64,000 nucleotides of DNA from Bacillus sp. AFS055030. GTDB taxonomy: Bacteria; Bacillota; Bacilli; Bacillales; Bacillaceae_G. The stretch's first letter is position 1. The number at the start of each line of letters is the position of its first letter. The notes beneath the pieces were generated by a model that was not told the DNA's origin, ran no database searches, and saw only the letters and a list, made by a program, of their open reading frames with translations. Position numbers and translations under genes: made by a program. The DNA lies in contig NZ_NUGT01000028.1 of the NCBI RefSeq assembly GCF_002574545.1, forward strand, positions 1 to 64,000, in the 5' to 3' direction. Positions 1 to 10,360 of the stretch are shown here, one piece after another.

Positions 1-870
1 CCAGAGGTGACTTCTGAAGATGATAAGGCAAAAGCTTTAGCAGCGGCGAAGGCAAAAGCAGTAGCAGCAGCTAAAGCAAAGGCAGCAGCATTAGCGAAGC
101 AAAAAGCAGCAGGAGGAGAGGCTCCCGCAGAAGGTAAAGACGATGAAAAAGCGAAAGCACTTGCAGCAGCAAAGGCAAAAGCAGTAGCAGCAGCAAAAGC
201 AAAGGCAGCGGCATTGGCAAAACAAAAAGCAGCGGGTGGAGAAGACACTGCAACTGCTGGTTCTGACGATGAAGCGGCAAAAGCAAAAGCGAAAGCACTT
301 GCAATTGCGAAGGCAAAAGCAGCGGCAGCCGCAAAAGCGAAAGGTAAAACAGAAGGTGTTAAAGAGGCTCCAGTTGAAGAAGTAAAAGCTTCGCACAATC
401 AACCATTGTTAGATGAAGTAAAAGCACTAATTGAAAAAGAGTTTGGAGCGGAAGTTATTGAGGAAGCAATTATTAATACGCTATCTAAACATGATCCAAC
501 TTTTACAATTAAAAAGGATGCTTACTTTAAAGTAGCACAGTTCTTAAAGAATAATGAACAACTACAATTTACTTATTTATCTGGATTACATGGAACTGAT
601 TTTGTTGATTACATGGAAGTTTACTCTTACATATATTCTTATAAACGTAAACATGGAATCGCTTTAAAAGTAAGAGCAGACCGAAATCAGCCTATTGTTG
701 ATAGTATTACTCCAATTTGGGAAGGTGCAAACTGGCCAGAGCGTGAAACTTACGACTTACTTGGTATACAGTTTGAAGGACATCCAAAATTGGAGCGTAT
801 ATTACTGCCAGATAATTGGGTTGGCTATCCACTAAGAAAAGATTACGTTCAATTTGATGAGGGGGTGTAG
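1..870 (+). CDS. nuoC: NADH-quinone oxidoreductase subunit C, 5' end cut by window
   Basis: Peripheral-arm subunit of respiratory complex I. The C-terminal half (about residues 130-290 of the visible part) carries the NuoC/30-kDa signature: [16 protein letters not shown], then LPDNW and PLRKD. The N-terminal part is unusual: nearly three copies of a Lys/Ala-rich unit ([28 protein letters not shown]) separated by acidic DD(E) linkers. The reading frame is open back to base 1 and the GTG at 7 has no properly spaced ribosome binding site, so the true start probably lies upstream. First visible gene of the nuo operon; nuoD follows after 8 bases. Confidence 0.93.
   Translation, partial: PEVTSEDDKAKALAAAKAKAVAAAKAKAAALAKQKAAGGEAPAEGKDDEKAKALAAAKAKAVAAAKAKAAALAKQKAAGGEDTATAGSDDEAAKAKAKALAIAKAKAAAAAKAKGKTEGVKEAPVEEVKASHNQPLLDEVKALIEKEFGAEVIEEAIINTLSKHDPTFTIKKDAYFKVAQFLKNNEQLQFTYLSGLHGTDFVDYMEVYSYIYSYKRKHGIALKVRADRNQPIVDSITPIWEGANWPERETYDLLGIQFEGHPKLERILLPDNWVGYPLRKDYVQFDEGV
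16..345 (+). repeat. Lys/Ala-rich tandem repeat inside nuoC
   Basis: Two nearly identical protein repeats of about 35 residues plus a shorter third copy, each introduced by an acidic DD. The DNA copies differ at synonymous positions, so the repeat is conserved at protein level rather than being a fresh DNA duplication. Such tails are predicted helical and strongly basic. Their function is unknown to me. Confidence 0.8.
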
Positions 871-878
871 GATAAGCC

Positions 879-1979
879 ATGATTCGTACGGAAGAAATGC
901 TATTAAACGTCGGACCTCAGCATCCAAGTACACACGGTGTATTTCGTCTTGTGTTAAAGATTGATGGAGAGATCATTAAAGAGGCGACACCAGTCATCGG
1001 TTATCTACACCGTGGTACAGAGAAAATCGCTGAAAATCTTCAATATACACAGATTATCCCATATACAGACCGAATGGATTATCTATCAGCAATGACTAAT
1101 AACTATGTTATCTGCCATGCAGTCGAAACAATGATGGATATTAAAGTTCCAGATCGCGCAGAGTATTTACGCGTTATTTCGATGGAATTAGGAAGAGTTG
1201 CTAGTCACTTAGTTTGGTGGGGTACAAACCTACTAGATATTGGGGCGGTAAGTCCATTCCTTTATGCTTTCCGTGAGCGTGAAATGATTATCAATCTACT
1301 AAACGAACTTTGTGGAGCGAGATTGACTTTTAACTACATGCGTGTAGGTGGGGTTAAGTGGGATGCTCCTGAAGGATGGATTGAAAAAGTAAAAGAGTTT
1401 ATTCCTTATATGAGAGAGCAATTAAAAGGATATCACGATTTAGTTTCTGGTAATGAAATCTTTATTAATCGTGTAAAAGGTATTGGTGCATATTCACAAG
1501 AAGATGCCATTAATTTTTCATTAAGTGGTGCAAATCTTCGTTGTACTGGTGTTAAATATGATTTACGAAAAGATGCTCCATATTCTATTTACGATCGCTT
1601 TGATTTCGATGTTCCAGTGGGAACAGTTGGGGATGCATGGGATCGTTATATGTGCAGAATGTTAGAAATTGAAGAGTCCCTAAAGATTTTAGAACAAGCT
1701 GTTGCACAATTCCCTGCTGAAGGTGATATTTTAGCAAAAGTTCCTAAAATCATAAAAGCTCCTAAAGGTGAAGGATACGTTAGAATCGAGTCACCGCGTG
1801 GAGAAATCGGTTGCTATATTGCAAGTGATGGAAAAAAAGAGCCGTATCGTTTGAAGTTTAGACGACCATCCTTTTATAACCTCCAGATTCTTCCAAAACT
1901 ATTAAAAGGTGAAAACATCGCAAACTTAATTACTATTTTAGGTGGCATTGATATTGTACTTGGGGAGGTAGACGGATAA
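879..1979 (+). CDS. nuoD: NADH-quinone oxidoreductase subunit D
   Basis: 49-kDa peripheral subunit of complex I, which forms the quinone-binding cavity with NuoB. The start has the hallmark GPQHPSTHG, followed by YLHRGTEK and [11 protein letters not shown], which surround the quinone site. 366 aa is a normal length for Firmicutes NuoD. The gene starts shortly after the GAGGGGG stretch at the end of nuoC. Its stop overlaps the nuoH start in a TAATG arrangement, which implies translational coupling. No nuoE, F or G follows; the operon passes directly to nuoH. Confidence 0.96.
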   Translation: MIRTEEMLLNVGPQHPSTHGVFRLVLKIDGEIIKEATPVIGYLHRGTEKIAENLQYTQIIPYTDRMDYLSAMTNNYVICHAVETMMDIKVPDRAEYLRVISMELGRVASHLVWWGTNLLDIGAVSPFLYAFREREMIINLLNELCGARLTFNYMRVGGVKWDAPEGWIEKVKEFIPYMREQLKGYHDLVSGNEIFINRVKGIGAYSQEDAINFSLSGANLRCTGVKYDLRKDAPYSIYDRFDFDVPVGTVGDAWDRYMCRMLEIEESLKILEQAVAQFPAEGDILAKVPKIIKAPKGEGYVRIESPRGEIGCYIASDGKKEPYRLKFRRPSFYNLQILPKLLKGENIANLITILGGIDIVLGEVDG

Positions 1980-2980
1980 TGATAGAAAATCTTCTACAAA
2001 GTACACCGTCTTGGATAAATTTTCTCATCTATTTAGGCTTAGGCGTTATTTTTCTATTTGTAGTTTTAGGTTTTGTTACGTTTGGAATCCTATCAGAACG
2101 TAAAGTCATGGGTTTCATGCAAGGTCGTATTGGACCCAACCAAGTTGGTGGACGTTTTGGTTTACTTCAAACAGTTGCTGACGTATTAAAGCTACTTTTA
2201 AAAGAAGATACAATTCCAAAAGCGGCAGATAAACCATTATTTATACTTGCACCAGTCATTGCATTTGCTCCAGCTTTTATGGTTTTAGCAACTCTACCTT
2301 TTACAGAGAACTTACAGTTTGCTGATATAGGTGTTGGATTACTTTACTATATTGCTGTATCAGGATTAACAACAGTTGGGGTTGTTACGGCAGGTTGGGC
2401 TTCAAATAACAAATACTCCCTTATTGGTGGTATGCGTGCAGCGGCACAGATGATATCATATGAAATTCCGTTAGTAATGAGCGTATTAGGTGTTATTTTA
2501 TTAACTGGAAGCTTAAATTTAAATGATATTGTTAATGCACAAGAAAATGTATGGTTCATTGTAACTCAGCCGATTGCTTTTATCGTTTTCTTAATTGCAG
2601 CTGTAGCTGAATTAAATCGTACGCCTTTTGACTTACCAGAGGCTGAGTCAGAACTAGTAGCAGGTTATCATACAGAGTTTTCAGGCTTCCGTTGGGCATT
2701 CTTTATGCTCTCAGAGTATGTTTACTTTTTTGCAATGTGTTCGTTAATTACGATTATTTTTTTAGGTGGATGGAATCCAATTGCAGGTCTAGACTTTATT
2801 CCTGGAGCTGTTTGGTTCTCTTTAAAATTTAGTGTAATTTTATATTTATTAATTTGGTTCCGTGTAACATTCCCACGTTTACGTGCTGACCAATTAATGG
2901 AGTTTGGTTGGAAGGTATTATTACCAGTTTCGTTAGCTAATATTTTAATAACTGCATTAGTAAAAAGCTTATTCTTCTAA
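1979..2980 (+). CDS. nuoH: NADH-quinone oxidoreductase subunit H
   Basis: Membrane subunit of complex I at the junction of the two arms. It contributes to the quinone chamber and to the proton path. The protein has about eight hydrophobic segments and the conserved motifs [18 protein letters not shown] and [15 protein letters not shown]. At 333 aa it matches the family. Its start overlaps the nuoD stop. Confidence 0.96.
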   Translation: MIENLLQSTPSWINFLIYLGLGVIFLFVVLGFVTFGILSERKVMGFMQGRIGPNQVGGRFGLLQTVADVLKLLLKEDTIPKAADKPLFILAPVIAFAPAFMVLATLPFTENLQFADIGVGLLYYIAVSGLTTVGVVTAGWASNNKYSLIGGMRAAAQMISYEIPLVMSVLGVILLTGSLNLNDIVNAQENVWFIVTQPIAFIVFLIAAVAELNRTPFDLPEAESELVAGYHTEFSGFRWAFFMLSEYVYFFAMCSLITIIFLGGWNPIAGLDFIPGAVWFSLKFSVILYLLIWFRVTFPRLRADQLMEFGWKVLLPVSLANILITALVKSLFF

Positions 2981-3011
2981 ACAAATAGACCAATCTAAAG
3001 GGGTGTGAGTC

Positions 3012-3431
3012 ATGATTGGGTTAGTAAAAGGTTTAAAATATACTCTTCAAAATTTAACGCGCGAGAAAGTGACGTATGATTATCCAAATCAGCCGATTCC
3101 GTTACCAGATCGTTTTCGTGGAATTCAAAAGTTTTATCCAGAAAAATGTATTGTTTGTAATCAATGTTCAGCAATTTGTCCAACAGACTGTATTACATTA
3201 ACTGGGAAAAAACACCCTGATCCTACGAAAAAAGGGAAAATTATTGACACATACGATATAAATTTCGAAATTTGTATTCTATGTGATTTATGTACAGAAG
3301 TTTGTCCAACAGAAGCGATTATTATGACAAATAACTTCGAACTTGCTGAATATTCACGTGATGAATTATTTAAAGACCTTCAATGGCTTGATGAAAACGA
3401 CCAAAACATTCGAAAGGAGAATAAAGCATGA
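3012..3431 (+). CDS. nuoI: NADH-quinone oxidoreductase subunit I (2x 4Fe-4S ferredoxin)
   Basis: Carries the last iron-sulfur clusters before quinone. Two classical 4Fe-4S motifs are visible, CIVCNQCSAICP and CILCDLCTEVCP. 139 aa is typical of a short Gram-positive NuoI. Start ATG is preceded by AAAGGGGTGTG. The stop overlaps the nuoJ start by four bases (ATGA). Confidence 0.96.
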   Translation: MIGLVKGLKYTLQNLTREKVTYDYPNQPIPLPDRFRGIQKFYPEKCIVCNQCSAICPTDCITLTGKKHPDPTKKGKIIDTYDINFEICILCDLCTEVCPTEAIIMTNNFELAEYSRDELFKDLQWLDENDQNIRKENKA

Positions 3432-3946
3432 GTGGTTTTGTAGTTGCTTTCTTTCTTCTTTCTTTATCAGCCATTTTAGGTGGCGTAATGATGCTAAACT
3501 CAACGAAAGTTATGCATATGATGCTTTCACTTGTTTTAACATTCATTAGTATTGCAGGAATTTATGTCCTTTTATCAGCTGAATTCGTAGCTGTTGTTCA
3601 AATTCTTATTTATTCTGGAGCAGTAACGATCTTAATGATTTTTGGAATCATGTTAACAAAACATGATATTGAAAGTGAAAACCCAAAAAGAAATTGGAGA
3701 AATATTGCTGCATTAATCGGTATCGTTGCATTTGGAGTCGTTATGTTTTTAGGTGTAAACGGACTTTCAATTAACGCAACAGATGTTGATTTAGCAACAA
3801 ACAATACGAAAAATATTGGCTTACAATTATTTACAGATCATATTGTGCCATTTGAAGTAATGTCTGTATTATTACTTATTGCTTTAGTCGGAGCAATCAT
3901 TTTAGCAAAATCAGATGATTCAAAAGAGGAGGGTACGAAGGAATGA
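3428..3946 (+). CDS. nuoJ: NADH-quinone oxidoreductase subunit J
   Basis: Small membrane subunit of complex I with five predicted transmembrane helices. The segment [21 protein letters not shown] is the region that holds the conserved helix-3 pi-bulge in this family. 172 aa. It overlaps nuoI at the start and nuoK at the end by ATGA junctions, so the three genes are translationally coupled. Confidence 0.95.
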   Translation: MSGFVVAFFLLSLSAILGGVMMLNSTKVMHMMLSLVLTFISIAGIYVLLSAEFVAVVQILIYSGAVTILMIFGIMLTKHDIESENPKRNWRNIAALIGIVAFGVVMFLGVNGLSINATDVDLATNNTKNIGLQLFTDHIVPFEVMSVLLLIALVGAIILAKSDDSKEEGTKE

Positions 3947-4257
3947 GTTCAGTTCCAATTAATGCTTATCTTCTCTTAGCGCTAATTTTATTTTGTATCG
4001 GATTATATGGTGCATTAACAAAACGAAATACAGTAATCGTGTTAATTTGTATTGAGTTAATGTTAAATGCCGCAAATATTAATTTAGTAGCATTTAGTAA
4101 GCTTGGTGTAGCACCGTCGTTAACAGGACAAATTTTTTCATTATTTACGATTTCAGTTGCAGCCGCTGAAGCTGCAGTTGGCGTGGCAATTCTTATTGCA
4201 TGGTATCGTCATCGTCAGACAGTCAATATCGATGAAGCTGATTCATTGAAAAGATAA
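3943..4257 (+). CDS. nuoK: NADH-quinone oxidoreductase subunit K
   Basis: Three-helix membrane subunit of complex I, homologous to MrpC of Mrp antiporters. The conserved Glu lies in the helix [17 protein letters not shown], and a second Glu is in [11 protein letters not shown]; these belong to the proton relay. 104 aa, normal length. Overlaps nuoJ by four bases. Confidence 0.96.
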   Translation: MSSVPINAYLLLALILFCIGLYGALTKRNTVIVLICIELMLNAANINLVAFSKLGVAPSLTGQIFSLFTISVAAAEAAVGVAILIAWYRHRQTVNIDEADSLKR

Positions 4258-4274
4258 ATAGGAGGTGGAATTTG

Positions 4275-6131
4275 ATGATGCAGTATGCTTGGCTTGTTCC
4301 GGTACTTCCGCTAATTTCCTTTCTAATCCTTATATTAGCTGGTACAAGAGGAAAGAAAGGTAGCGGGATTTTAGGAGCAACTTTAACAGGAATCTCATTC
4401 ATCATCTCCTTGTTCGTCTTATTTGACCGTCTACAAGGGGATACAGTGCAGAAACTATACAATTGGTTAACAATTGGAAATATCGATATTCATGTTGGAT
4501 ATGTAGTAAATGCGCTAAATTCGTTAATGCTAGTAATCGTTACGTTTGTTAGTACATTAGTACATATTTATTCAACAGCTTATATGGAAGAGGATGACCG
4601 AATTACAGTGTTCTTCGCATATTTAGGCTTATTTACATTTGCGATGTTAGCACTTGTCATTTCACCAAGCATTCTACAACTTTATGTATTCTGGGAGTTA
4701 GTAGGGTTAGGTTCATTTTTACTTGTTGGTTTCTACTTTTATAAAGAGGAAGCTAAAGCAGCGGCTAAAAAAGCGTTCATTATGACTAGAATAGGGGACG
4801 TTGGTTTATTTATTGGGATGGTACTTTTATTTTGGAAAACAAAGAGCTTTGATTTCGATCAAATTTTCAATGTAATCCAAGGTGGAGAAGTGAGCACAGG
4901 TATGTTAACACTTATTGCGATCTTGATTTTCATAGGAGCAATGGGTAAATCAGGTCAGTTCCCACTTCATACATGGCTTCCTGATGCGATGGAAGGTCCA
5001 ACACCTGTTTCTGCATTAATTCACGCAGCAACGATGGTAGCAGCCGGTGTTTACTTAGTAGCGACGACTTATCCAATCTTTATTGCTAGTGGGACTGCTT
5101 TAACGGTAGTTGCGATTGTCGGTGGATTTACAGCGATTTTTGCAGCGAGTATTGGACTTGTTCAAAGAGATATTAAGCGAGTATTAGCATATTCTACAGT
5201 TAGTCAGTTGGGCTATATGATGCTTGCATTAGGTGTAGGTGGTTATACAGCAAGTATTTTCCATTTAACAACTCATGCGTTTTTTAAAGCATTGTTATTC
5301 TTAGCTGCAGGTAGTGTAATTCATGCCGTACACACTCAAGACATTTTTAAAATGGGTGGATTACGTCAGAAAATGAAATGGACATCTACACTATTCTTAA
5401 TTGGTACATTAGCTATTACAGGTGTACCATTACTATCTGGTTTCTTTAGTAAGGATGAGATTTTAGCTGCCACTTGGGGAAATGGAAATTACGTTTTATT
5501 CATCGTTGGTTTAATTGCTGCATTCTTTACTTCTTTCTATATGTTCCGATTATTTTTCTTAGTGTTCACTGGAGAAGAAAAGACAAAAGGTGCTCACGAG
5601 TCACCAATGTCAATGATTCTTCCAATGTCATTATTAGGAATCCTTGCTATATTTGCAGGTTATATTAATACACCATTCTTTGGTCGCCATTTAAATGAAT
5701 TTTTATTAGATGGAGCTCCATTTACGATTGCTGAGCATGCTCATGAGCCGGTTTGGATTATGGTCGTAGCAACGCTTGTTTCTTTAGCTGGTATAACGCT
5801 TGCTTACAATATGTATGGAAGAAAAGAAAAGCAAACGAAACAAGAAGAAAATGGATTGTTTTACGATATTCTTCTTAATAAATACTATATTGACGAATTA
5901 TATAACGGTTCAATCGTAAAAGGTATGTTTGCAATCGGACATGTAATGTCTGCAATTGAGCGTTTTGTAATAGAGGGGCTAGCAGTTCTTGTGAAAGGAA
6001 TTGTAAGTAGTATCGGTGGAATGGGTTCAAGGCTTCAAAGTGGTCAAGTCCAAACGTATGGATTTATCACATTACTTGGTCTTGCCCTAATCTTATTAGC
6101 AATCGTTGTGACAGGGGGGTACAACTTATGA
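4275..6131 (+). CDS. nuoL: NADH-quinone oxidoreductase subunit L
   Basis: Largest antiporter-like proton-pumping subunit, about 15-16 transmembrane helices plus the lateral helix region. Typical motifs are FWELVGLGSFLLVGFY (conserved Glu), GKSGQFPLHTWLPDAMEGPT (conserved Lys) and LIHAATMVAAGVYL. I chose ATG 4275 because GGAGGTGG at 4261-4268 lies 6 bases upstream. A TTG three bases earlier and an ATG three bases later are in frame. Overlaps nuoM by four bases. Confidence 0.96.
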   Translation: MMQYAWLVPVLPLISFLILILAGTRGKKGSGILGATLTGISFIISLFVLFDRLQGDTVQKLYNWLTIGNIDIHVGYVVNALNSLMLVIVTFVSTLVHIYSTAYMEEDDRITVFFAYLGLFTFAMLALVISPSILQLYVFWELVGLGSFLLVGFYFYKEEAKAAAKKAFIMTRIGDVGLFIGMVLLFWKTKSFDFDQIFNVIQGGEVSTGMLTLIAILIFIGAMGKSGQFPLHTWLPDAMEGPTPVSALIHAATMVAAGVYLVATTYPIFIASGTALTVVAIVGGFTAIFAASIGLVQRDIKRVLAYSTVSQLGYMMLALGVGGYTASIFHLTTHAFFKALLFLAAGSVIHAVHTQDIFKMGGLRQKMKWTSTLFLIGTLAITGVPLLSGFFSKDEILAATWGNGNYVLFIVGLIAAFFTSFYMFRLFFLVFTGEEKTKGAHESPMSMILPMSLLGILAIFAGYINTPFFGRHLNEFLLDGAPFTIAEHAHEPVWIMVVATLVSLAGITLAYNMYGRKEKQTKQEENGLFYDILLNKYYIDELYNGSIVKGMFAIGHVMSAIERFVIEGLAVLVKGIVSSIGGMGSRLQSGQVQTYGFITLLGLALILLAIVVTGGYNL

Positions 6132-7636
6132 TGTCTCATTTCTTATTATGGGTTGTTTTCTCACCTTTATTGGGATTATTACTAGTTTCTTTTGCGCCAA
6201 AGAATTCTTATAAGCTTTGGGCATTATTGACTTCGATTTTATCATTTGCAGTTACTATACTTGCTTATATAGCAGGTCAAACCCATTCTAGTTTAACAGA
6301 TTTGAATATTTCATATGATTGGTTTTCATTTGGAAAATTTTTCGCTGGATCAACTAGATTATTCCAAGTTAAATTTGAGCTTGGAGTAGATGGTCTTTCA
6401 TTAGTGATGATTTTACTTACTGGTATTATCTCATTAATCGCTGTAATTGCAGGTTACTCAATTAATAAAGGATCAAAAGGCTTCTATCAGCTACTATTTA
6501 TTGTTCAAGTAGGGATGTTTGGTGTATTTGCTGCTCAGAACTTAGTGTTATTCTTCTTATTCTTTGAATTAACGCTAGTTCCAATGTTCTTTTTAATTGG
6601 TAAATGGGGCCGATTTGATAGTGAACGTGCTGGATACCAATTCTTAATTTATAACGGATTAGGATCTGCATTCTTATTATTTGTTATAGCTGTCCTATTT
6701 GCCCGTACAGGCACAACAAATTATGAAGTTTTAGCAAACATCATACCAACAGGACAACAAACAATTAGTCCAATTTCAGAGCATTTAAAAATGCTTCTAC
6801 TAGTTAGCTTATTAATTGCATTTGCAATCAAACTACCATTGTTCCCGTTCCATCGATGGATGGTGAATGTTCATACACAAGCCAATCCTGCTGTAGTAAT
6901 CATTCACGCTGGTATCCTATTAAAAATTGGAACTTACGGTTTAATTCGTTTTGCTTTAGGGGTATTCCCAGAGCAATTTGAAAAAATGTCGGTAGCTCTT
7001 GCGATTATTGGTGTTATTAATTTACTTTACGGGGCTTATATTGCTTTAATCCAAAAGGACTTACGTTCTGTATTGGCGTATTCAAGTTTCTCGCACATGG
7101 GAATTGTTATTATTGGATTAGCAGCAATGAATAGCGCTGGAATTTCGGGAGCGATTTTACAATCAGTATCTCATGGTTTAATTGCTGCACTTCTATTTTT
7201 AATAGTTGGCATGTTAGAAAACCGAGGTGATACTACTAGTTTTGACCGTATTTCAGGTCTTTCAAAATCAGCTCCAAGACTAGCAGGCTTATTGCTTTTT
7301 GGTGGTATGGCCTCGTTAGGTTTACCGGGTCTATCAGGATTCGTAGGAGAATGGCTATCGTTTGTTGGTCTTTTCCAATCTCATAAAGCAATTGCAACTG
7401 TCGGTACGTTAGGAATTATTTTAACTGCAGCTTATATATTAAGAGCAATTTTACAATTAAGCTTCGGTAAAAGTAGCGAATTTATTTCATCCTTCACTGA
7501 TTTGTCAAAACGCGAAGCAATCGCTTCAGTTATTTTAGTATTTGCGATTGTCCTGCTTGGTGTGTACCCAGCTTTCGTAAATGATATGATTGTGTCATCA
7601 GTGGATTTTATCATTCAAGGGATTAGAGGTGTATAG
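6128..7636 (+). CDS. nuoM: NADH-quinone oxidoreductase subunit M
   Basis: Second antiporter-like proton channel subunit of complex I. Conserved features are LFFLFFELTLVPMFFLIGKWG (catalytic Glu region), AFAIKLPLFPFHRWMVNVHTQA and SSFSHMGIVIIG. About 14 transmembrane helices in 502 aa. The start overlaps nuoL, and nuoN follows after three bases. Confidence 0.96.
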   Translation: MMSHFLLWVVFSPLLGLLLVSFAPKNSYKLWALLTSILSFAVTILAYIAGQTHSSLTDLNISYDWFSFGKFFAGSTRLFQVKFELGVDGLSLVMILLTGIISLIAVIAGYSINKGSKGFYQLLFIVQVGMFGVFAAQNLVLFFLFFELTLVPMFFLIGKWGRFDSERAGYQFLIYNGLGSAFLLFVIAVLFARTGTTNYEVLANIIPTGQQTISPISEHLKMLLLVSLLIAFAIKLPLFPFHRWMVNVHTQANPAVVIIHAGILLKIGTYGLIRFALGVFPEQFEKMSVALAIIGVINLLYGAYIALIQKDLRSVLAYSSFSHMGIVIIGLAAMNSAGISGAILQSVSHGLIAALLFLIVGMLENRGDTTSFDRISGLSKSAPRLAGLLLFGGMASLGLPGLSGFVGEWLSFVGLFQSHKAIATVGTLGIILTAAYILRAILQLSFGKSSEFISSFTDLSKREAIASVILVFAIVLLGVYPAFVNDMIVSSVDFIIQGIRGV

Positions 7637-7639
7637 AAG

Positions 7640-9136
7640 ATGACATGGAAAGCATTATCTGAATTTCAATGGGGAACAATGGGTCCTGAGATTATTCTAG
7701 TAGCTGCTGCGCTTCTTCTATTAACTCTTGAACTCTTACTACCTAAAAATGCGAGTCGTAAAATAGTCGGTTGGGTTGGTTTATTAAGCGTTGTTGGATC
7801 ACTTGCATGGTTATTCACACTTTATTCACATGAACCAATAAGTCTATTAGCGGGATCGTTTAAGCTTGATTCATTTGGGCTTCTCTTTAAAACTATTTTA
7901 TTAATCGGAGCAATCTTAGTTTTATTACTTGCTCTAGGAGATAAAGCAATTGCAGAGCGCTCAGAGTACTATACATTGTTTATTACAGCGTTAATTGGAG
8001 CAATGTATATGGCTTCAAGTAGTGATTTAATTACATTATTTGTTGGATTAGAGTTACTTTCGATTTCATCCTATATTCTAGTTGGAATTCAAAAGAGAAG
8101 AGAAGGCTCTTCCGAGGCAGCACTTAAGTATGTAATTAACGGTGGTATATCAACTGCAATAACATTATTCGGATTAAGCTATACTTATGGCTTAACAGGA
8201 ACAACAAACATTACTGAAATGAATTTGGCTCTTCAACAAGGTATTCCAAGCAGTAATGAGTTTCTTATGATCATAGCATTTGTGTTAGTATTTGTAGGAT
8301 TATCATTTAAACTTGCATCTGTTCCGTTCCATATGTGGGCGCCAGATGTTTATGAAGGCGCACCAACACCTGTAACAGCATTCTTAGCAACAGTTTCAAA
8401 AACAGGTGGGTTTATCATCGTACTTCGCATCTTCTTAGCAATTTTTACTGGTGCATTATTGATGAAGGAACAAAAATCTGTATTTGAAGTAATGCAACCA
8501 GTTGTTGCTACATTGGCTGCGTTATCGATGATTATTGGTAATACAATTGCTTTAAAACAAAACAGTCTAAAGCGCATACTTGCATACTCAGGTATTGCAC
8601 ATGGAGGTTATGTTCTAGTCGCATTTGTAAGTATTTCACCATTCATGTTTGAGGGGATCTGGTTTTATTTATTAACTTATACATTCATGACAATTGGTAC
8701 TTTAACAATCGTCTACAATGTACAACAACAAAGGGGATCTGACTCTTTATCATCATTTGCAGGGCTAATTAAAACAAATCCATTTTTAGCGATTACAATG
8801 ACAATATTTGTTTTATCGCTAGCAGGTATTCCATTAACTGCAGGGTTTATAGGAAAGTTAAATATTTTCTTGGGAGCTTTTGTCCAAGTTAAAGGATATT
8901 ATGTACTAGGTGGAATTCTACTATTAACTACAGTAGTATCTTATTTTTACTATTTCGGCATCCTTCAAAATATCTTCTTTAGAAGTGGTGAAGAACGTAA
9001 AATAGTACTTCCAAAGACACATCTTTTCGTTATATTGGTATGTGCTATCCTAACAATTGTATTAGGTATTAAACCATCTTTAGCTTTAGATGTATTTCAT
9101 AAGCTAGACATTGTGAAAGACTTCTTTATGGCGTAA
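7640..9136 (+). CDS. nuoN: NADH-quinone oxidoreductase subunit N
   Basis: Third antiporter-like proton-pumping subunit and last gene of the operon. Motifs: LFVGLELLSISSYILVGIQ (Glu), FKLASVPFHMWAPDVYEGAP (Lys) and AYSGIAHGGYVLVAF. 498 aa with about 14 predicted helices. A strong terminator follows at 9151. Confidence 0.96.
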   Translation: MTWKALSEFQWGTMGPEIILVAAALLLLTLELLLPKNASRKIVGWVGLLSVVGSLAWLFTLYSHEPISLLAGSFKLDSFGLLFKTILLIGAILVLLLALGDKAIAERSEYYTLFITALIGAMYMASSSDLITLFVGLELLSISSYILVGIQKRREGSSEAALKYVINGGISTAITLFGLSYTYGLTGTTNITEMNLALQQGIPSSNEFLMIIAFVLVFVGLSFKLASVPFHMWAPDVYEGAPTPVTAFLATVSKTGGFIIVLRIFLAIFTGALLMKEQKSVFEVMQPVVATLAALSMIIGNTIALKQNSLKRILAYSGIAHGGYVLVAFVSISPFMFEGIWFYLLTYTFMTIGTLTIVYNVQQQRGSDSLSSFAGLIKTNPFLAITMTIFVLSLAGIPLTAGFIGKLNIFLGAFVQVKGYYVLGGILLLTTVVSYFYYFGILQNIFFRSGEERKIVLPKTHLFVILVCAILTIVLGIKPSLALDVFHKLDIVKDFFMA

Positions 9137-9150
9137 AATAGATTTAACTT

Positions 9151-9182
9151 AAAAGTGTGGGATGTTTCCTGCACTTTTTAAT
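9151..9182 (+). terminator. Rho-independent terminator after nuoN
   Basis: AAAAGTG and GG pair with CC and CACTTTT around a short loop and run into T-rich sequence. It closes the nuo operon. Confidence 0.8.
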
Positions 9183-9291
9183 TTGTAGAAAAAGTATAAA
9201 ATTTGATTTTCTAATAAATTATGGGCTAAAAATCCAACTTTGCAATTTGAAAATTTTTTTATCATAATCAACCGAAAAGAGGACGTGAAAA

Positions 9292-9528
9292 ATGGAAGCT
9301 TTAGTTGGGACAGAAGCATTATTAGCAATAATTGTCCATTTATTTTTCATTATTTTAACTTGGTGGGCTTTAACTGCAATTAAGTGGGAGAGTATTATGA
9401 AAAAAGGTCATGTTGCCCAAATTCGACTTTTTATGGTACTACTGACGATTACAATTTCTTCTGCTGTAAGTAGTTTTTTCTTAGACTATCTACAATATAC
9501 AAAAAACATTACATATTTATTGAAATAA
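9292..9528 (+). CDS. ywzB: DUF1146 small membrane protein (YwzB family)
   Basis: 78 aa with two hydrophobic segments (about residues 6-30 and 43-66) flanking a short basic loop. The motif TWWALTAIKWESIMK resembles the YwzB/DUF1146 family, whose function is unknown. In B. subtilis the gene sits just upstream of ywmB and murAA, as here, which supports the call. AGAGGACG lies about 9 bases before the ATG. Confidence 0.8.
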   Translation: MEALVGTEALLAIIVHLFFIILTWWALTAIKWESIMKKGHVAQIRLFMVLLTITISSAVSSFFLDYLQYTKNITYLLK

Positions 9529-9563
9529 TTTGTCAAAAAGTATGTATCAATGTATCGTATAAA

Positions 9564-9601
9564 CCCCTCTCTACCTGTGAAAAATGGAAGTAAGAGAGGG
9601 G
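9564..9601 (+). promoter_or_regulatory. Hairpin covering the ywmB ribosome binding site
   Basis: CCCCTCTCTAC (9564-9574) pairs with GTAAGAGAGGGG (9590-9601) with one bulged base. The 3' arm is the Shine-Dalgarno sequence of the ATG at 9609, so this stem would hide it. There is no T-run, so it is not a terminator. Confidence 0.5.
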
Positions 9602-9608
9602 ATTAATT

Positions 9609-10328
9609 ATGAAAAAGACAATGTACTTATTTTTAATTACGATTACTTTTGCTTCTGCACTATTTTTTAATTGGGGTAAGATTGGTATGGCTAACACAGG
9701 TGTAAGTCAATTGAACCGCTTTGCAGACTTATTAAATAAAAAAGACATTTCGGTTACAAGTTGGAATTTATACGCAAGAGAAGCTAAAATGAATACTTCG
9801 GTGTCCCAAATAGTCGGGAAATATAAAGCGGGATTTAAAAAATTTAAGTGGACGAAAGCTGATAATGGTAATAAAATAATTGGTACATTTAACCATAATT
9901 TAATCACAGAGAGAATCGTTGTTACATCTACTGACAATAACAATAGTTATGTAATTTATGAGCTCAGTGGGACTAAATGGGACCATCAGACAGAAAAAGA
10001 AACAAATAAACTGATAAAAGACTCATTGGAAAATATTTTTAGTAAACAACCTACTTTTTTTACTTGTATAAAGGGGACAATGGGTGGTAAACTTGAAGGT
10101 GTTTTGCAGGGTATAAAAAATAATTTTTTGGAGACTTTTAAAGCAACAAAAATAGAAGAAATAAAAGAAGGGGCATTCGTCTCTGTTTCAGCATATACTG
10201 AACAGTGGAATGACGCTCTGGTTGCAAATGGCAAAAAAATTAATTTACAAATTGCAATACGTGAAAACAATGTTGATAAATCAACGACAATTATTATTGG
10301 CACACCGATTATAACAGTAGAATATTGA
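9609..10328 (+). CDS. ywmB: YwmB-family (DUF1779) secreted/anchored protein
   Basis: 239 aa with an N-terminal signal-like hydrophobic stretch (about residues 4-22), then a soluble domain. The family is known only as YwmB/TATA-box-binding-protein-like fold with no established role. The position directly ahead of murAA is the main support. The RBS AGAGAGGGG is part of a hairpin, which suggests translational control. Confidence 0.72.
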   Translation: MKKTMYLFLITITFASALFFNWGKIGMANTGVSQLNRFADLLNKKDISVTSWNLYAREAKMNTSVSQIVGKYKAGFKKFKWTKADNGNKIIGTFNHNLITERIVVTSTDNNNSYVIYELSGTKWDHQTEKETNKLIKDSLENIFSKQPTFFTCIKGTMGGKLEGVLQGIKNNFLETFKATKIEEIKEGAFVSVSAYTEQWNDALVANGKKINLQIAIRENNVDKSTTIIIGTPIITVEY

Positions 10329-10360
10329 TAGATCTATATTAGGACACGGAGGGGAAAAGT

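Noticed and set aside
16-345. CRISPR-like or satellite repeat
   Set aside because: Repeats are in-frame protein repeats with synonymous differences and no spacer pattern.
71-402. Antisense open frames opposite the nuoC repeat
   Set aside because: Low-complexity Leu/Cys/Phe-rich translations produced by the complementary Lys/Ala repeat; no RBS.
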